Positions 54,483 through 63,767 of a stretch of DNA of 64,000 nucleotides are shown one piece after another (the stretch's first letter is position 1; every line of letters begins with the position of its first letter). Origin of the DNA: JAWKTM01 sp041399085 (GTDB taxonomy: Bacteria; Planctomycetota; Planctomycetia; Pirellulales; Pirellulaceae). The translations under genes were made by a program, and so were the position numbers. The notes under the pieces were generated by a model. That model did no database searches. It had not been told where the DNA came from and worked only from the letters and a program-made list of their open reading frames with translations. The stretch spans positions 55,661 through 119,660 of the forward strand of contig JAWKTM010000018.1 of assembly GCA_041399085.1 (NCBI GenBank). Reading direction: 5' to 3'.

Positions 54483-55583
54483 CTATTGCAACCGACCGCG
54501 CGCTTCCAGCGGCCAAATCTTTTCCAGTCGATCGCCCCGGAACCCATAGAACCGATCGTGCAGCACGGTTGTTAGATCGCCGTAACCAGGCACGATCTCC
54601 AAACGATCTCCGATTCGCAAATCTTGGGCGGAAGGCTCCAGCCGCAATTGACCATGCTCGGCCGAAAGCCGTTCGATATGGATATCATCGCGCCCAAGCA
54701 CTTTCGGCATTGCGACCTCCATGTTCATCGTTTTGCGGCCGGCGTCGATGATGGCCCGCTCCGGCGTGGGACGACTCACAACGGTAACAATCAGAAACAA
54801 CGCGTCGCGCATCTCGGCCAACTGGCATTGATGCCGATAGAACTCGTCCATGAACATCGCGCCGCCGGCCTGCAATTCCGTGATGCCATCATGATCCAGC
54901 GACTGATAGAACGACCCGCTGCCTCCGCATGAAACAATGGGACAAGCAATATCGTTTTGCTCTAACAACTGCTTCATATCACGAAGGATATTCAGCGCCG
55001 CGTGAATCTGGCTTCGCTTTTCATTCGCATCGGGCAACGTCAATAGATGACCTTCGTATCCCATGATGCCGGCGAAATGCAGTCCAGGAAGTTGCACTAC
55101 CTGTTTGGCTAAGGTGAGCGTCGCCTCACCAGGCGCGACGCCGACGCGTCCCAAGCCGATGTCCACTTCCAAAATCACACGTTGACGCAAACCGGCCGCT
55201 TGCATCGCATCGCTGATGGGCCGAGCCTGGTCGATGTGATCAATACAAACAATGGGGTCGGCAATCTTACGCAACTCAACCAATCGAGCCACCTTTTGAG
55301 GCCCGACGATCAAATTGGCGATTAACAGATCCGTGACGCCGCCGCCCGCCATGACTTCGGCCTCACCCAATTTCGCGCACGTCACGCCAATCGCGCCGGC
55401 CTCGACCAACTCGCGAGCAATCGCCGAAGACTTGTGACATTTGCTATGAGGCCGCCAATCCACGCCTCGCGCCCGACACGCTTCGGACATGGTGCGAACA
55501 TTGAACTCAAAAGCGTCCAAATCCACATATAAAGCCGGCGTATCGAGGTCCGCCTTGGTGCAACCGATCAGCGGTGGATTCAT
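54483..55583 (-). CDS. Alanine-racemase-fold PLP enzyme (D-threonine aldolase/D-serine dehydratase family)
   Basis: A 366-residue PLP enzyme of the DSD1/D-threonine aldolase family. The start DLDTPALYVDLDAFEFNV and WRPHSKCHKSSAIARELV hold the lysine expected to bind PLP (SKCHK). GVTCAKLGEAEVMAGGGV, CGGSGSFYQS and ELQAGGAMFMDEFY are the later barrel motifs. Near the C-terminus relatives have a His-X-Cys or His-X-Asp metal pair; here the corresponding stretch is VPGYGDLTTVLHDRF, with Tyr in place of His, so metal dependence is doubtful. GGAG lies 7 nt before the ATG at 55583. Reaction unknown: aldol cleavage or dehydration of a D-hydroxyamino acid is the family precedent. Confidence 0.85.
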   Translation of the reverse strand: MNPPLIGCTKADLDTPALYVDLDAFEFNVRTMSEACRARGVDWRPHSKCHKSSAIARELVEAGAIGVTCAKLGEAEVMAGGGVTDLLIANLIVGPQKVARLVELRKIADPIVCIDHIDQARPISDAMQAAGLRQRVILEVDIGLGRVGVAPGEATLTLAKQVVQLPGLHFAGIMGYEGHLLTLPDANEKRSQIHAALNILRDMKQLLEQNDIACPIVSCGGSGSFYQSLDHDGITELQAGGAMFMDEFYRHQCQLAEMRDALFLIVTVVSRPTPERAIIDAGRKTMNMEVAMPKVLGRDDIHIERLSAEHGQLRLEPSAQDLRIGDRLEIVPGYGDLTTVLHDRFYGFRGDRLEKIWPLEARGRLQ

Positions 55584-55629
55584 AATGAGGCTCCGATGCG
55601 CGGACGAGGCGAAAACCAACGGCGGCTCG

Positions 55630-55893
55630 CTATCCTCCGCCGATGGCTGGAATGAAATGGATAGCACTGTGCGGCCCGAGCTTCGCCCGCAGACCGCGCG
55701 AGTTCATCACATTGTCGATGGATACTTGCAAACCGGGTGCTAACGCATCGGCTCGGCACAACCGATCGCGAAGCCCTGGAAACTGATCGTCGAGCGACTC
55801 AATTGCCTCCCGCACGTTCGTCCCGTCGACCTCGACGCGATCGACGCCGCCCGTCAAATCTCGCATCATCGTGGGAATAAAAACGGTCGGCAT
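55630..55893 (-). CDS. MoaD/ThiS family ubiquitin-like protein
   Basis: An 87-residue beta-grasp protein ending in GGG (AIHFIPAIGGG), the hallmark of sulfur carriers MoaD and ThiS. Core features are MPTVFIPTMMRDLTGG, VREAIESLDDQFPGLRDR and LQVSIDNVMNSRGLR. It starts 7 bp after the molybdenum subunit and lies 46 bp ahead of the PLP enzyme. In MoaD the C-terminal glycine is thiocarboxylated to supply sulfur to molybdopterin; that role is plausible beside a molybdenum hydroxylase, though this paralogue could serve another pathway. Start at 55893. Confidence 0.8.
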   Translation of the reverse strand: MPTVFIPTMMRDLTGGVDRVEVDGTNVREAIESLDDQFPGLRDRLCRADALAPGLQVSIDNVMNSRGLRAKLGPHSAIHFIPAIGGG

Positions 55894-55900
55894 CGCGAGT

Positions 55901-58186
55901 TCACTTCTGTTCCGAAATCGCCTTCCACAATCGCGGCGGCGACATCGGAAGATCGCACATCCGTACTCCGGTCGCGCGTTGGATCGCGTTAGCGATCGCT
56001 CCGGGCGGCGGTACAATCGGCGTCTCGCCCACGCCACGCACGCCGTACGGATGATCGGGATTTGGCACCTCGACGATAATCGTGTCGATCATCGGCACGT
56101 CGTAACAAGTCGGCATGCGATAGTCGAGGAAACTGGCGTTCGCCATGCGGCCCGCGGCGTCGAAGAAATACTCTTCGTTCAACGCCCAACCGATTCCCTG
56201 CACCGCGCCGCCCTGCATCTGTCCTTCGACATAGCTGGGATGAATCGCCTTGCCGGCATCCTGAATCGCCGTGTATCGCAGGATCGTCGTCTTGCCGGTT
56301 TCGGGATCGACTTCCACGTCGACCAGATGCGCGCCGAAGCCGTTCGTGAAACCTTCGGGCGAAACCGCGGCGCTGGCCACGATCGGATCGCCGTGGGCGG
56401 CCAACTGTTGAGCCAATTCCTTGAACGACGCCCGCTGCCCCTCGGCGGAGAACACGCCGTCGTCAAACGTGACGGATTCCGTGGGGACTTCCCACAGTTC
56501 CGCCGCGCGAGCCTTCATCACTTTGATCAGTTCCAGGCCCGTCTTATAAGCCGCCAAACCCGTGGCGAATGTCACGCGGCTGCCACCCGTTACATCGGTG
56601 TAGCCAACGCTGTCCGTGTCGACCACTTGCGGAATGATGTCCTCGGCGGCCAAGCCAATCGTCTCGGCCAACTGCATCGCCACGCTGGTGCGCGTGCCGC
56701 CGATATCGGTCGAGCCTTCGGTCAACGTCACGGTTCCATCGGCGTTCACATTGGCCGAACAACTGCTCTTCAAACCGATGTTGAACCAAAATCCGGCGGC
56801 GATTCCACGTCCGCGATTCGGTCCTTCCAGCGGTGAATTCCAATGTTCGCTGGCCTTCGCGGCTTCCAGCACTTCAACCAAACCGACGCGGGGATAGACC
56901 AAGCCGTCGACGCGCTGCGTCCCTTCCTTGGCCGCGTTCATCAGGCGCAGTTCAATCGGATCGATGTTCAACTGCTGAGCCAGTTCGTCGATCACCGACT
57001 CGCAGGCGTAAGCCACATGCGTCGAGCCCGGCGCGCGATAAGCCTGCGTCTTAGGCTTGTTCAACACCACGTTGTACCCATCAACGCGAGCATGCGGCAG
57101 GTCGTAGCAGCTAAACACGCACATACAACCGGGACCGATCACGCCGCCGGGAAAAGCGCCCGCGTCGAACACGATGTAAGCTTCGCCGGCCACGAGTTTG
57201 CCGTCGCGCGTCGCGCCCAGCTTCACTCGCATATAAGAACCGGGCGTCGGCCCCGAGCCTTCGAACACATCCTGACGTTGCATCACTAGCTTCACCGGCC
57301 TGCCCGCCTTGCGGCTGAGTGCCGCGGCGACCGGTTCCAAGTAAACGGCGATCTTACCGCCGAAACCGCCGCCGATTTCGCACGGCGTTACGGTCACCTT
57401 CGATACCGGCAACTCAAGCAACTCGGCCGTTTGCTGACGACAAGTGAACGAGCCTTGCGTCGCGGTCCAAATCCGCAGATGGCCGTCCTCGTTCCAATCG
57501 GCCACGGCCGCATGTGGTTCGATATAACCCTGATGCACGCTGGCCGTCGTGAACTCGCGTTCGACGACCACGTCAGCGGCGGCAAAACCTTCGGCCGGAT
57601 TGCCTTTCTCGAACAGCATGTGCATGTCGACGTTCGTCGGCGTGTCGCCGGTCTTGCCCATTTCGTCCGTGCGCACGTCTTCGTGCAACAGCGGCGCGTC
57701 GGGCTTCATGGCGTCCAAACACCAAGTCACGGCCGGCAGCACCTCGTATTCGACTTTGATCCGCTGCACGGCTTCGTTCGCCTGATGCAACGTCTTCGCC
57801 GCCACGGCCGCAATCGCGTGGCCTTTGTACAAAGCCTTTTCGTGAGCCAAGCAGTTCGCGCCGAGATACTTCAAGTTCACGGCGCCTTCGCCCAACTGCG
57901 CGATCTGGTCCTTCAGGCCCGGCAGGTCCTTCGCCGTCACCACGGCCACAACGCCCGGCATCGTTTCGGCTTCGCTAGTGTCGATTGACAGGATTTTGGC
58001 GTGAGCATGCGGGCTGCGCAGAATCGCTCCCTGCACCATGCCCGACAACTGCACATCGGCCGTGTAGATCGCCTTGCCCGTGACCTTGTCGGCTCCGTCG
58101 TGCCGAATCGGACGCGTGCCGATCACTTTGTATTGGCGAGTGGCCGATTGAGCCTCGGCCACGTTCTTCGTTAGCGGCGTGTTCAC
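55901..58186 (-). CDS. Molybdenum hydroxylase large subunit (xanthine dehydrogenase family, CoxL-like)
   Basis: A 761-residue molybdenum-cofactor subunit. Family motifs: LRSPHAHAKILSIDTSEA (about 57-73), EIGGGFGGKIAVY (about 270-282), the active-site loop TQAYRAPGSTH (380-390), and the C-terminal GVGETPIVPPPGAIANAI with the catalytic Glu near 721. The loop AYRAPG differs from the AYXCSFR of form I CO dehydrogenases, so CO oxidation is not indicated; xanthine, purine, nicotinate or aldehyde oxidation is more likely. Its start overlaps the stop of the 2Fe-2S subunit by 4 bp. Together with the FAD subunit it forms an L-M-S complex in the cytoplasm. Confidence 0.92.
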   Translation of the reverse strand: MNTPLTKNVAEAQSATRQYKVIGTRPIRHDGADKVTGKAIYTADVQLSGMVQGAILRSPHAHAKILSIDTSEAETMPGVVAVVTAKDLPGLKDQIAQLGEGAVNLKYLGANCLAHEKALYKGHAIAAVAAKTLHQANEAVQRIKVEYEVLPAVTWCLDAMKPDAPLLHEDVRTDEMGKTGDTPTNVDMHMLFEKGNPAEGFAAADVVVEREFTTASVHQGYIEPHAAVADWNEDGHLRIWTATQGSFTCRQQTAELLELPVSKVTVTPCEIGGGFGGKIAVYLEPVAAALSRKAGRPVKLVMQRQDVFEGSGPTPGSYMRVKLGATRDGKLVAGEAYIVFDAGAFPGGVIGPGCMCVFSCYDLPHARVDGYNVVLNKPKTQAYRAPGSTHVAYACESVIDELAQQLNIDPIELRLMNAAKEGTQRVDGLVYPRVGLVEVLEAAKASEHWNSPLEGPNRGRGIAAGFWFNIGLKSSCSANVNADGTVTLTEGSTDIGGTRTSVAMQLAETIGLAAEDIIPQVVDTDSVGYTDVTGGSRVTFATGLAAYKTGLELIKVMKARAAELWEVPTESVTFDDGVFSAEGQRASFKELAQQLAAHGDPIVASAAVSPEGFTNGFGAHLVDVEVDPETGKTTILRYTAIQDAGKAIHPSYVEGQMQGGAVQGIGWALNEEYFFDAAGRMANASFLDYRMPTCYDVPMIDTIIVEVPNPDHPYGVRGVGETPIVPPPGAIANAIQRATGVRMCDLPMSPPRLWKAISEQK

Positions 58187-58674
58187 GATACCGTCTCCTT
58201 CTGCTGCAATTGTTCGGCGGCGGCCTGAACGGCCCGCACGATCTTGTCATAGCCCGTGCAGCGACACAGATTATTGGCCAAATTAAAACGGATTTCCTGT
58301 TCCGTCGGGTTCGGATTCTTGTCAAGCAAAGCTTTGGCCGTGACCAAGAAACCGGGCGTGCAGATGCCGCATTGCAACGCCGCGCCTTCCAAGAAGCATT
58401 GCTGCAACGGATGCAGATGGCCGTGCTCGGCGATGCACTCCACAGTCTCCAGCGTCGCGCCCTCGGCCTCGGCCGCCAATACCAAACAGCTCACGACCGG
58501 CACGCCGTTCATCAGCACCGTGCAAGCGCCGCAGTTGCCGTTGTTGCAACCTTCCTTCGCGCCGGTCAGCCCCAATTCGTCGCGCAGGACTTCCAGCAAA
58601 CTCTGTCGCGGCTCGCAGAGAAACTCGACCTGCTCGCCATTGATCGTCGCAGTGACGTGTAGCTTCTTCGCCAC
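58183..58674 (-). CDS. Molybdenum hydroxylase 2Fe-2S subunit (CoxS-like)
   Basis: A 163-residue iron-sulfur subunit with two [2Fe-2S] clusters. The plant-ferredoxin-type N-terminal domain binds one cluster with Cys43, Cys48, Cys51 and Cys63 (GCNNGNCGACTVL, VSCL). The C-terminal helical domain binds the other with Cys102, Cys105, Cys137 and Cys139 (QCGICTPGF, NLCRCTGYDKI). The start is a GTG at 58674 with GAGGAAAGG just upstream. It passes electrons from the Mo subunit to the FAD subunit. It is the second gene of the operon, 44 bp after the FAD gene. Confidence 0.93.
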   Translation of the reverse strand: MAKKLHVTATINGEQVEFLCEPRQSLLEVLRDELGLTGAKEGCNNGNCGACTVLMNGVPVVSCLVLAAEAEGATLETVECIAEHGHLHPLQQCFLEGAALQCGICTPGFLVTAKALLDKNPNPTEQEIRFNLANNLCRCTGYDKIVRAVQAAAEQLQQKETVS

Positions 58675-58718
58675 TTGATATCCTTTCCTCAGTGATGCGG
58701 TTTCGCGGACCTGTTTCG

Positions 58719-59597
58719 TTAGACGCCTTGCGTCTTGGCGCGGTCGATGGCGATCCGCAACGCACGCTTCGTCAAAACTCCAGCCAGATGGCGACGATAC
58801 TCAATCGTGCCTCGCATGTCGTTGATCGGCTCGGCCACGGCGCGAGCCAACTCGCCCGCTTGCTCCAGCGTCGCGTCCGTCGCCGGCTGGCCAGCCAACC
58901 AATCGTTGGCTTGCTGAGCCATCCGCGGCGTCGGCGCTACGGCGCTCAAGGCGACCCGAGCCTGTTCGATCGTGTCGCCGGCTGCATTGAGCTGAACCCA
59001 AGCCCCCGCGCCGACCACGGCTATATCCATTTCATTTCGCGGGATGAATCGCAGATAAGCCGATCCGCTGTGCGGTGGAGTCGGCGGCATTTTGATTGTC
59101 ACCAACAGCTCGCCGTCTTGCAGGACGTTGCGACCCGGCCCCGTGCAGAACTCGGCCGCGGACACTTCGCGCGTTCCGCCCGCCGAAGCAATCTCGCAAG
59201 TCGCGCCAAGCACCATCAACGCGGGAATCGAGTCCGCGGCAGGCGACGAGTTGCAAAGGTTGCCGCCCACGCTGGCTCGGCTTTGAATCTGCCAACCGCC
59301 GATGATTCGAGCCGCGTCGGTCAGCGCGGAATAGGCCGACTTCACTGCCTCGTCATCGTACAACCGGTAACAAGGCACGCTGGCCCCCAGATGTAGGCCG
59401 ACGCCGTTCAAGCTCAGCGACATCAGCTCCGGCACGCGTTTCACGTCGACCACCATCTCGGCCGAGCGTCGACCTTCTCGCAATTGCACCAGGATATCGG
59501 TGCCGCCCGCCAACACGCGGGCACGCGAGCCGAACTCCGCCAACAGCTTTGTCGCTTCGCCCAACGACGACGGAGCGGCATACTGAAAATCGTTCAA
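58719..59597 (-). CDS. Molybdenum hydroxylase FAD-binding subunit (CoxM-like)
   Basis: A 292-residue flavoprotein subunit. ARVLAGGTDILVQLREGR (about residues 30-47) and IQSRASVGGNLCNSSPAADS (about 103-122) are the two FAD-binding loops of the family. The C-terminal half (VAPTPRMAQQANDWLAGQPA) has the CO-dehydrogenase-flavoprotein C-terminal domain. It is the first gene of the operon and faces a 241-bp intergenic stretch ahead of the ileS end, where a promoter must lie. It accepts electrons from the 2Fe-2S subunit and passes them to an unknown acceptor. Confidence 0.92.
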   Translation of the reverse strand: MNDFQYAAPSSLGEATKLLAEFGSRARVLAGGTDILVQLREGRRSAEMVVDVKRVPELMSLSLNGVGLHLGASVPCYRLYDDEAVKSAYSALTDAARIIGGWQIQSRASVGGNLCNSSPAADSIPALMVLGATCEIASAGGTREVSAAEFCTGPGRNVLQDGELLVTIKMPPTPPHSGSAYLRFIPRNEMDIAVVGAGAWVQLNAAGDTIEQARVALSAVAPTPRMAQQANDWLAGQPATDATLEQAGELARAVAEPINDMRGTIEYRRHLAGVLTKRALRIAIDRAKTQGV

Positions 59598-59838
59598 GGC
59601 AACCTCCTCGCCAAACCAGCCGATTCAATTCGCTGACAATTCATGGCCCAAGACTCTCGCCGAAACCCAGCGGCCGCCGACAAGAGTCCGTCAGCTTACA
59701 GCGCTCGCCGCGCCCGTTCCAGCAGACAAGCAAACCCACGCTCGGCGAAAGTCTTCTGACTCCGCGCTCGGCGAAGGTCTCCCGACCGAGCCGAAACGCG
59801 CGACCGCAGGTCTCCCACACCTCGCGCCGCCCCCAGCA

Positions 59839-62800
59839 TCAAGCCACAACCCGCACAAACAAAGTCAGCCGCGCTTCGCCCAGATCATGTTCGATCGGCT
59901 CCGACTCGGCCAACGGTTGCGCAGTGATCGAAACGGCCAGCGTCTCGCCTTGGATGTAGGCCGCGTTCTCTTGCACGGCCAAGCCCACATCGGCTGAGTC
60001 GCTGACAATCGCGATCTCGATGCGGTCAGTGTATTCGCAACCCAGCGACTTGCGGCGGTCTTGAACCAGCCGCACGAGGTCGCGGGCGATACCTTCGCGC
60101 AGCAGCTCCGGCGTCAACTCCGTCGACAGCACCACGACGCAGCCACGCCCCTGAGCCGCCGCCCAACCGGGCTTGGCTTGCAGCCGCACTTGAATGTCGT
60201 CTTGATCTAGCTCGACGGTCTCGCCGCCAGCCGCCAAAGCCACTTTGCCCGTGTCGTTCAACTCGCTCAGCAACCGACCGCCGTCGGCTTCGCCCAACGC
60301 CTTCTTCACGGCCGGCAACAGCTTGCCGATTCGCGGGCCAAGTCGTTTGAAATTCGGTTGCACTTGGTAGTCGATATACTGCTCGGCTTGCTTTGTATAA
60401 TCGACCTGCTTCACGTTCAATTCGTCTCGCAACAGCGCGTCGTGTGTTTCCAGCCACGCTTGATGCTCGGCGCCCGCCAGAATCACTTCGACCTTGGCCA
60501 GCGGCTGACGCACCTTCAGCTTGTTGTCCATCCGTGCCGCTCGGCCCAGCGACGCGATCTCGCGCAGCAACTTCATCCGCTCGGACAACACCGCATCGAC
60601 CGCCGCCGAATCCGCTTCGGGATAGTCGCACAGATGCACGCTTTCCATCGCCCCGTCGCCAAACACACCGGTCAGATTCCGCCACATCGCCTCGGCTAAG
60701 AATGGCGTGAACGGCGCGATCAACTTGCTGGTCGCCAGCAAGCTTTCGTACAGCGTCCAATAGGCGTCCAGTTTGTCGGGCGATTGTTTGTCGTCGCTCC
60801 AAAACCGATCGCGGCTGCGTCGGACATACCAGTTCGACAGCGCGTCGACGAACTCGTTGATCCGCTGGCAAGCGCCGTAGTTGTCGTAAGCATCCATCCG
60901 CTCGACCACTGCCGCGATTGTGCGATGCAACTCGCTCAACACCCAGCGGTCCAACTCGGCTCGCTCGGCAATCGGCCGATAGCTGGCGGCCGTGGCCAGC
61001 GAGTCCGGCGTGAGCTGACTCCGCTGTCCGGACAGCTCGACCTGCGCGGCCGGGTCGAAGCCGTCGATGTTGGCGTAGATGTTGAAGAAGCTGAACACAT
61101 TCCACAGCCGCAACAGGAACTCGGGAATGCTGTCCTTGATCGCCTGTTCGCTGTAACGGATCGAAGTCCACGGCGGTTGATTCGCGAAGAAATACCACCG
61201 CAATGCATCGGCCCCGTGGCGGTCGAAAATCTCGCGCGGCTCGCGATAGTTCCGCTTGCTCTTCGACATCTTCCCGCCGTCTTCGCCCAACATCAGGCCC
61301 AGCACGATGCAGTTGCGGAACGGATGCGGATACGGCTTCGACTCGACCGCCCCGTCGCTTTCGCCAAACAACAGCGTGCTGATCGCCAATTGGCTGTAGA
61401 ACCAACCGCGCGTCTGGTCGATCGCTTCGCTGATAAAGTCGGCCGGGAACTGCTCGGCGAATCGCTCGGCATTCTGATGCGGATAGCCCCATTGGGCGAA
61501 CGGCATCGCGCCGCTGTCGTACCAACAGTCGATCACTTCCGTCACGCGACGCATGCGGGCGCCCTTGGCAAACGGCGAGTCGTAAGTGACGGCGTCGATG
61601 TACGGCTTGTGAACGCGAAGATCGTCCGGCAATTCGGGATTCTCGGCCTTCGCCTTGTCCCACACGTCCGTGCCGCGCACGCCTGGCTTGGTCAGCAGTT
61701 CTTCGTAGCTGGCAACCGCTTCCATATCGCCGGTCTGTTCACAAACCCAGATCGGCAGCGGCGTGCCCCAGTAGCGTTCGCGCGACAGAGCCCAATCGAC
61801 ATTGGACTCCAGAAAGTTGCCAAATCGACCGTCGCGAATGTGCTCGGGCAGCCAGTTGATCTGCCGGTTGTTCGCCAGCATCTCGTCCTTGAATTCGGTC
61901 GTGCGAATGAACCAGCTCTTGCGCGGATACTGAATCAGCGGGTCTTGTTCGGCTCGCCAACAGAACGGGTATTCGTGCAGGTACTGATCCAAGTGATACA
62001 ACAACCCGCGTTCGCGCAAGTTGCGGCTGATATCCTTGTCCGCTTCCTTGACCCAGCGACCACGTAACTCACTCGGTGCGTCCGACGAAAACTCACCATT
62101 CGGCGAAACGCAGTTAAGGAGAGGAATAGCACTCGCCCTGTCGCGAAATCGTTTTCGCTCCGCCTCCAACACCGTGTAGTCAATTTCACCGAAAGCGAAG
62201 GCATGTGAACCGCCCCAGTCCCGCTATCGACAGTCACGAAGTCTCCCAGAACAATTCGCCAACCGATGTAATCAACCTCGTTCGGTCCGTCAACCTACTT
62301 CGGACATTTCCTGCACGAGGCACAAGCCCTTCGGTGTGTTAAATACCTGCTACCGTGGGCATCCAGGACCACATTTGATCGTGACATCGCGACACACAGA
62401 TCATAAAGAGATCGCGAATTGTAGCTAGCTGTATCGTTGTCGAGCAAATAGTCGCGAAAACTTCGGGGAACGGGAGGCAAATACCTTCGCCCAAGCAACT
62501 CACTTCCTCGGCAAGTCGACTCGACCGCTTCACCCTCGCGCTTCACCTTGGCCGCAATCGTTTCGACCAACGCACTGGCCACGATCAACCGTCGCCGGTC
62601 TCGCCGTCGACCACCGTGGCATATTCCAAATCGGGATGCACGGCCGCGAACTGGTTGCTGGGCAACGTCCACGGCGTGGTGGTCCAGACCAGCAGCGACG
62701 TGCCGGTCAGCTCGCCCTCGTGATCCAGCAGCGGGAACTTCACATACACGCTCGGATCGGCCACTTCGCGATAGCCTTGGCCCACTTCGCCGCTGGACAA

Positions 62801-63364
62801 AGCCGTGCCGCCTTGCGCCCACCACCAGACGATCTTGTGCCCCTGGTACAGCAAGCCCCGGTCGAACAGATTCTTCAGCGACCACCAGACGCTTTCGACG
62901 TAGCTCTGGTGATAAGTCACGTAGGCTTCGTCCAAGTGAATCCAGAACCCGAGTCGCTCGGTCAGACGCTCCCACTCCTTCATGTACCGCCAGACGCTCT
63001 GCTGGCACTTCTGGATGAACGGCTCGACGCCGTATTGCTCGATCTCTTCCTTCGAGTGGATGCCCAGGTCCTTGCAGACTTCGACCTCGACCGGCAACCC
63101 GTGCGTGTCCCACCCCGCCTTTCGCTCGCACAGCTTGCCGCGCATCGTCTGATAGCGGGGGAACAGATCCTTAATCGCCCGCGTCAAGCAGTGGCCGGGA
63201 TGCGGCATGCCGTTGGCCGTGGGCGGCCCTTCGTAGAACACGAACCGCGGCGCGTTCCGACGCATTTCGAGCGACTGTTCGTACACGCGCCGCTCTTTCC
63301 AGAACTGCAAGATCTGCTCTTCAAGCTGCGGAAAACTAACGTGACTGGGAAGCGGGTCAAACAT
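59839..63364 (-). CDS. ileS: Isoleucyl-tRNA synthetase, editing region disrupted
   Basis: About 1,170 residues, the usual size for this lineage. It charges tRNA-Ile and hydrolyses mischarged valine. The N-terminal frame (from ATG 63364) has the class I signature as MPHPGHCLTRAIKDLFPRYQ, with WVWTTTPWTL-like VWTTTPWTLPSNQFAAVHPD before the editing domain. The C-terminal frame has LPIWVCEQTGDMEAVAS, WFYSQLAISTLLF, GGKMSKSKRNYREP, and the anticodon-binding domain. Between about 62170 and 62590 (editing domain) the frame is lost: one frame reads ELLGRRYLPPVPRSFRDYL then a stop at 62295, the next GDFVTVDSGTGAVHMP, then FGEIDYTVLEAERKRFRD. At least two indels are needed to restore it. tRNA-Leu lies 205 bp upstream on the same strand. 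Confidence 0.9.
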
Positions 63365-63526
63365 GCGAGAAACCGCCAAATGCTCGGGTTTTCTTGAGGA
63401 TTTGCGAAACGGCAAGTAGACCACGCCCCGCCGCTTTTGGCAATTGCGGCTAGTCCGCCGCGCAGCCGACCAACCGTCCGGCGAAACGCACCGCCCCCAC
63501 GACGCCAGCGGCCGGGCAACAAGAAA

Positions 63527-63556
63527 CAAAAAAAGGACTTGGGCGGTCCCAAGTCC
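63527..63556 (-). terminator. Rho-independent terminator after tRNA-Leu
   Basis: On the minus strand GGACTTGGG and CCCAAGTCC form a perfect 9-bp stem with a short loop (63535-63543 against 63548-63556), followed by a run of seven T. It ends the tRNA-Leu transcript before ileS. Confidence 0.85.
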
Positions 63557-63568
63557 TTCGCATTTCAG

Positions 63569-63652
63569 TACCAGAGGTGGGAGTCGAACCCACACGTCCT
63601 TATCGGACACTGGATTTTGAATCCAGCGCGTCTGCCATTCCGCCACTCTGGC
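63569..63652 (-). tRNA. tRNA-Leu (anticodon CAA)
   Basis: An 84-nt tRNA on the minus strand. Acceptor stem GCCAGAG pairs with CTCTGGT (a G-U at the end), discriminator A. The anticodon arm CTGGA-TTCAAAA-TCCAG carries CAA. The long class II variable arm (TGTCCGATAAGGACGT) and T arm GTGGG-TTCGACT-CCCAC are complete. CCA is not encoded. A terminator follows 12 bp downstream. Confidence 0.95.
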
Positions 63653-63767
63653 GCGTGCCAACCAGACTAGTTTGCGAGCGCTGCCAAGAATTGTCAACGG
63701 GCCATCGAACCGCAGTCATTCGGACGGCGGGATCGCACTGGCCGGAGGATGCCGATGGACGCCAGAC

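Noticed and set aside
55871..56836. 321-codon plus-strand frame
   Set aside because: Antisense to the molybdenum hydroxylase large subunit.
55901..59597. Aerobic CO dehydrogenase
   Set aside because: The large-subunit loop reads AYRAPG rather than the form I AYXCSFR, so CO oxidation is not supported.
60026..61663. 545-codon minus-strand frame overlapping ileS
   Set aside because: Alternative frame within ileS; Arg-rich composition typical of an off-frame translation of GC-rich DNA.
60784..62067. 427-codon plus-strand frame
   Set aside because: Antisense to ileS, which carries the KMSKS motif and expected domains.
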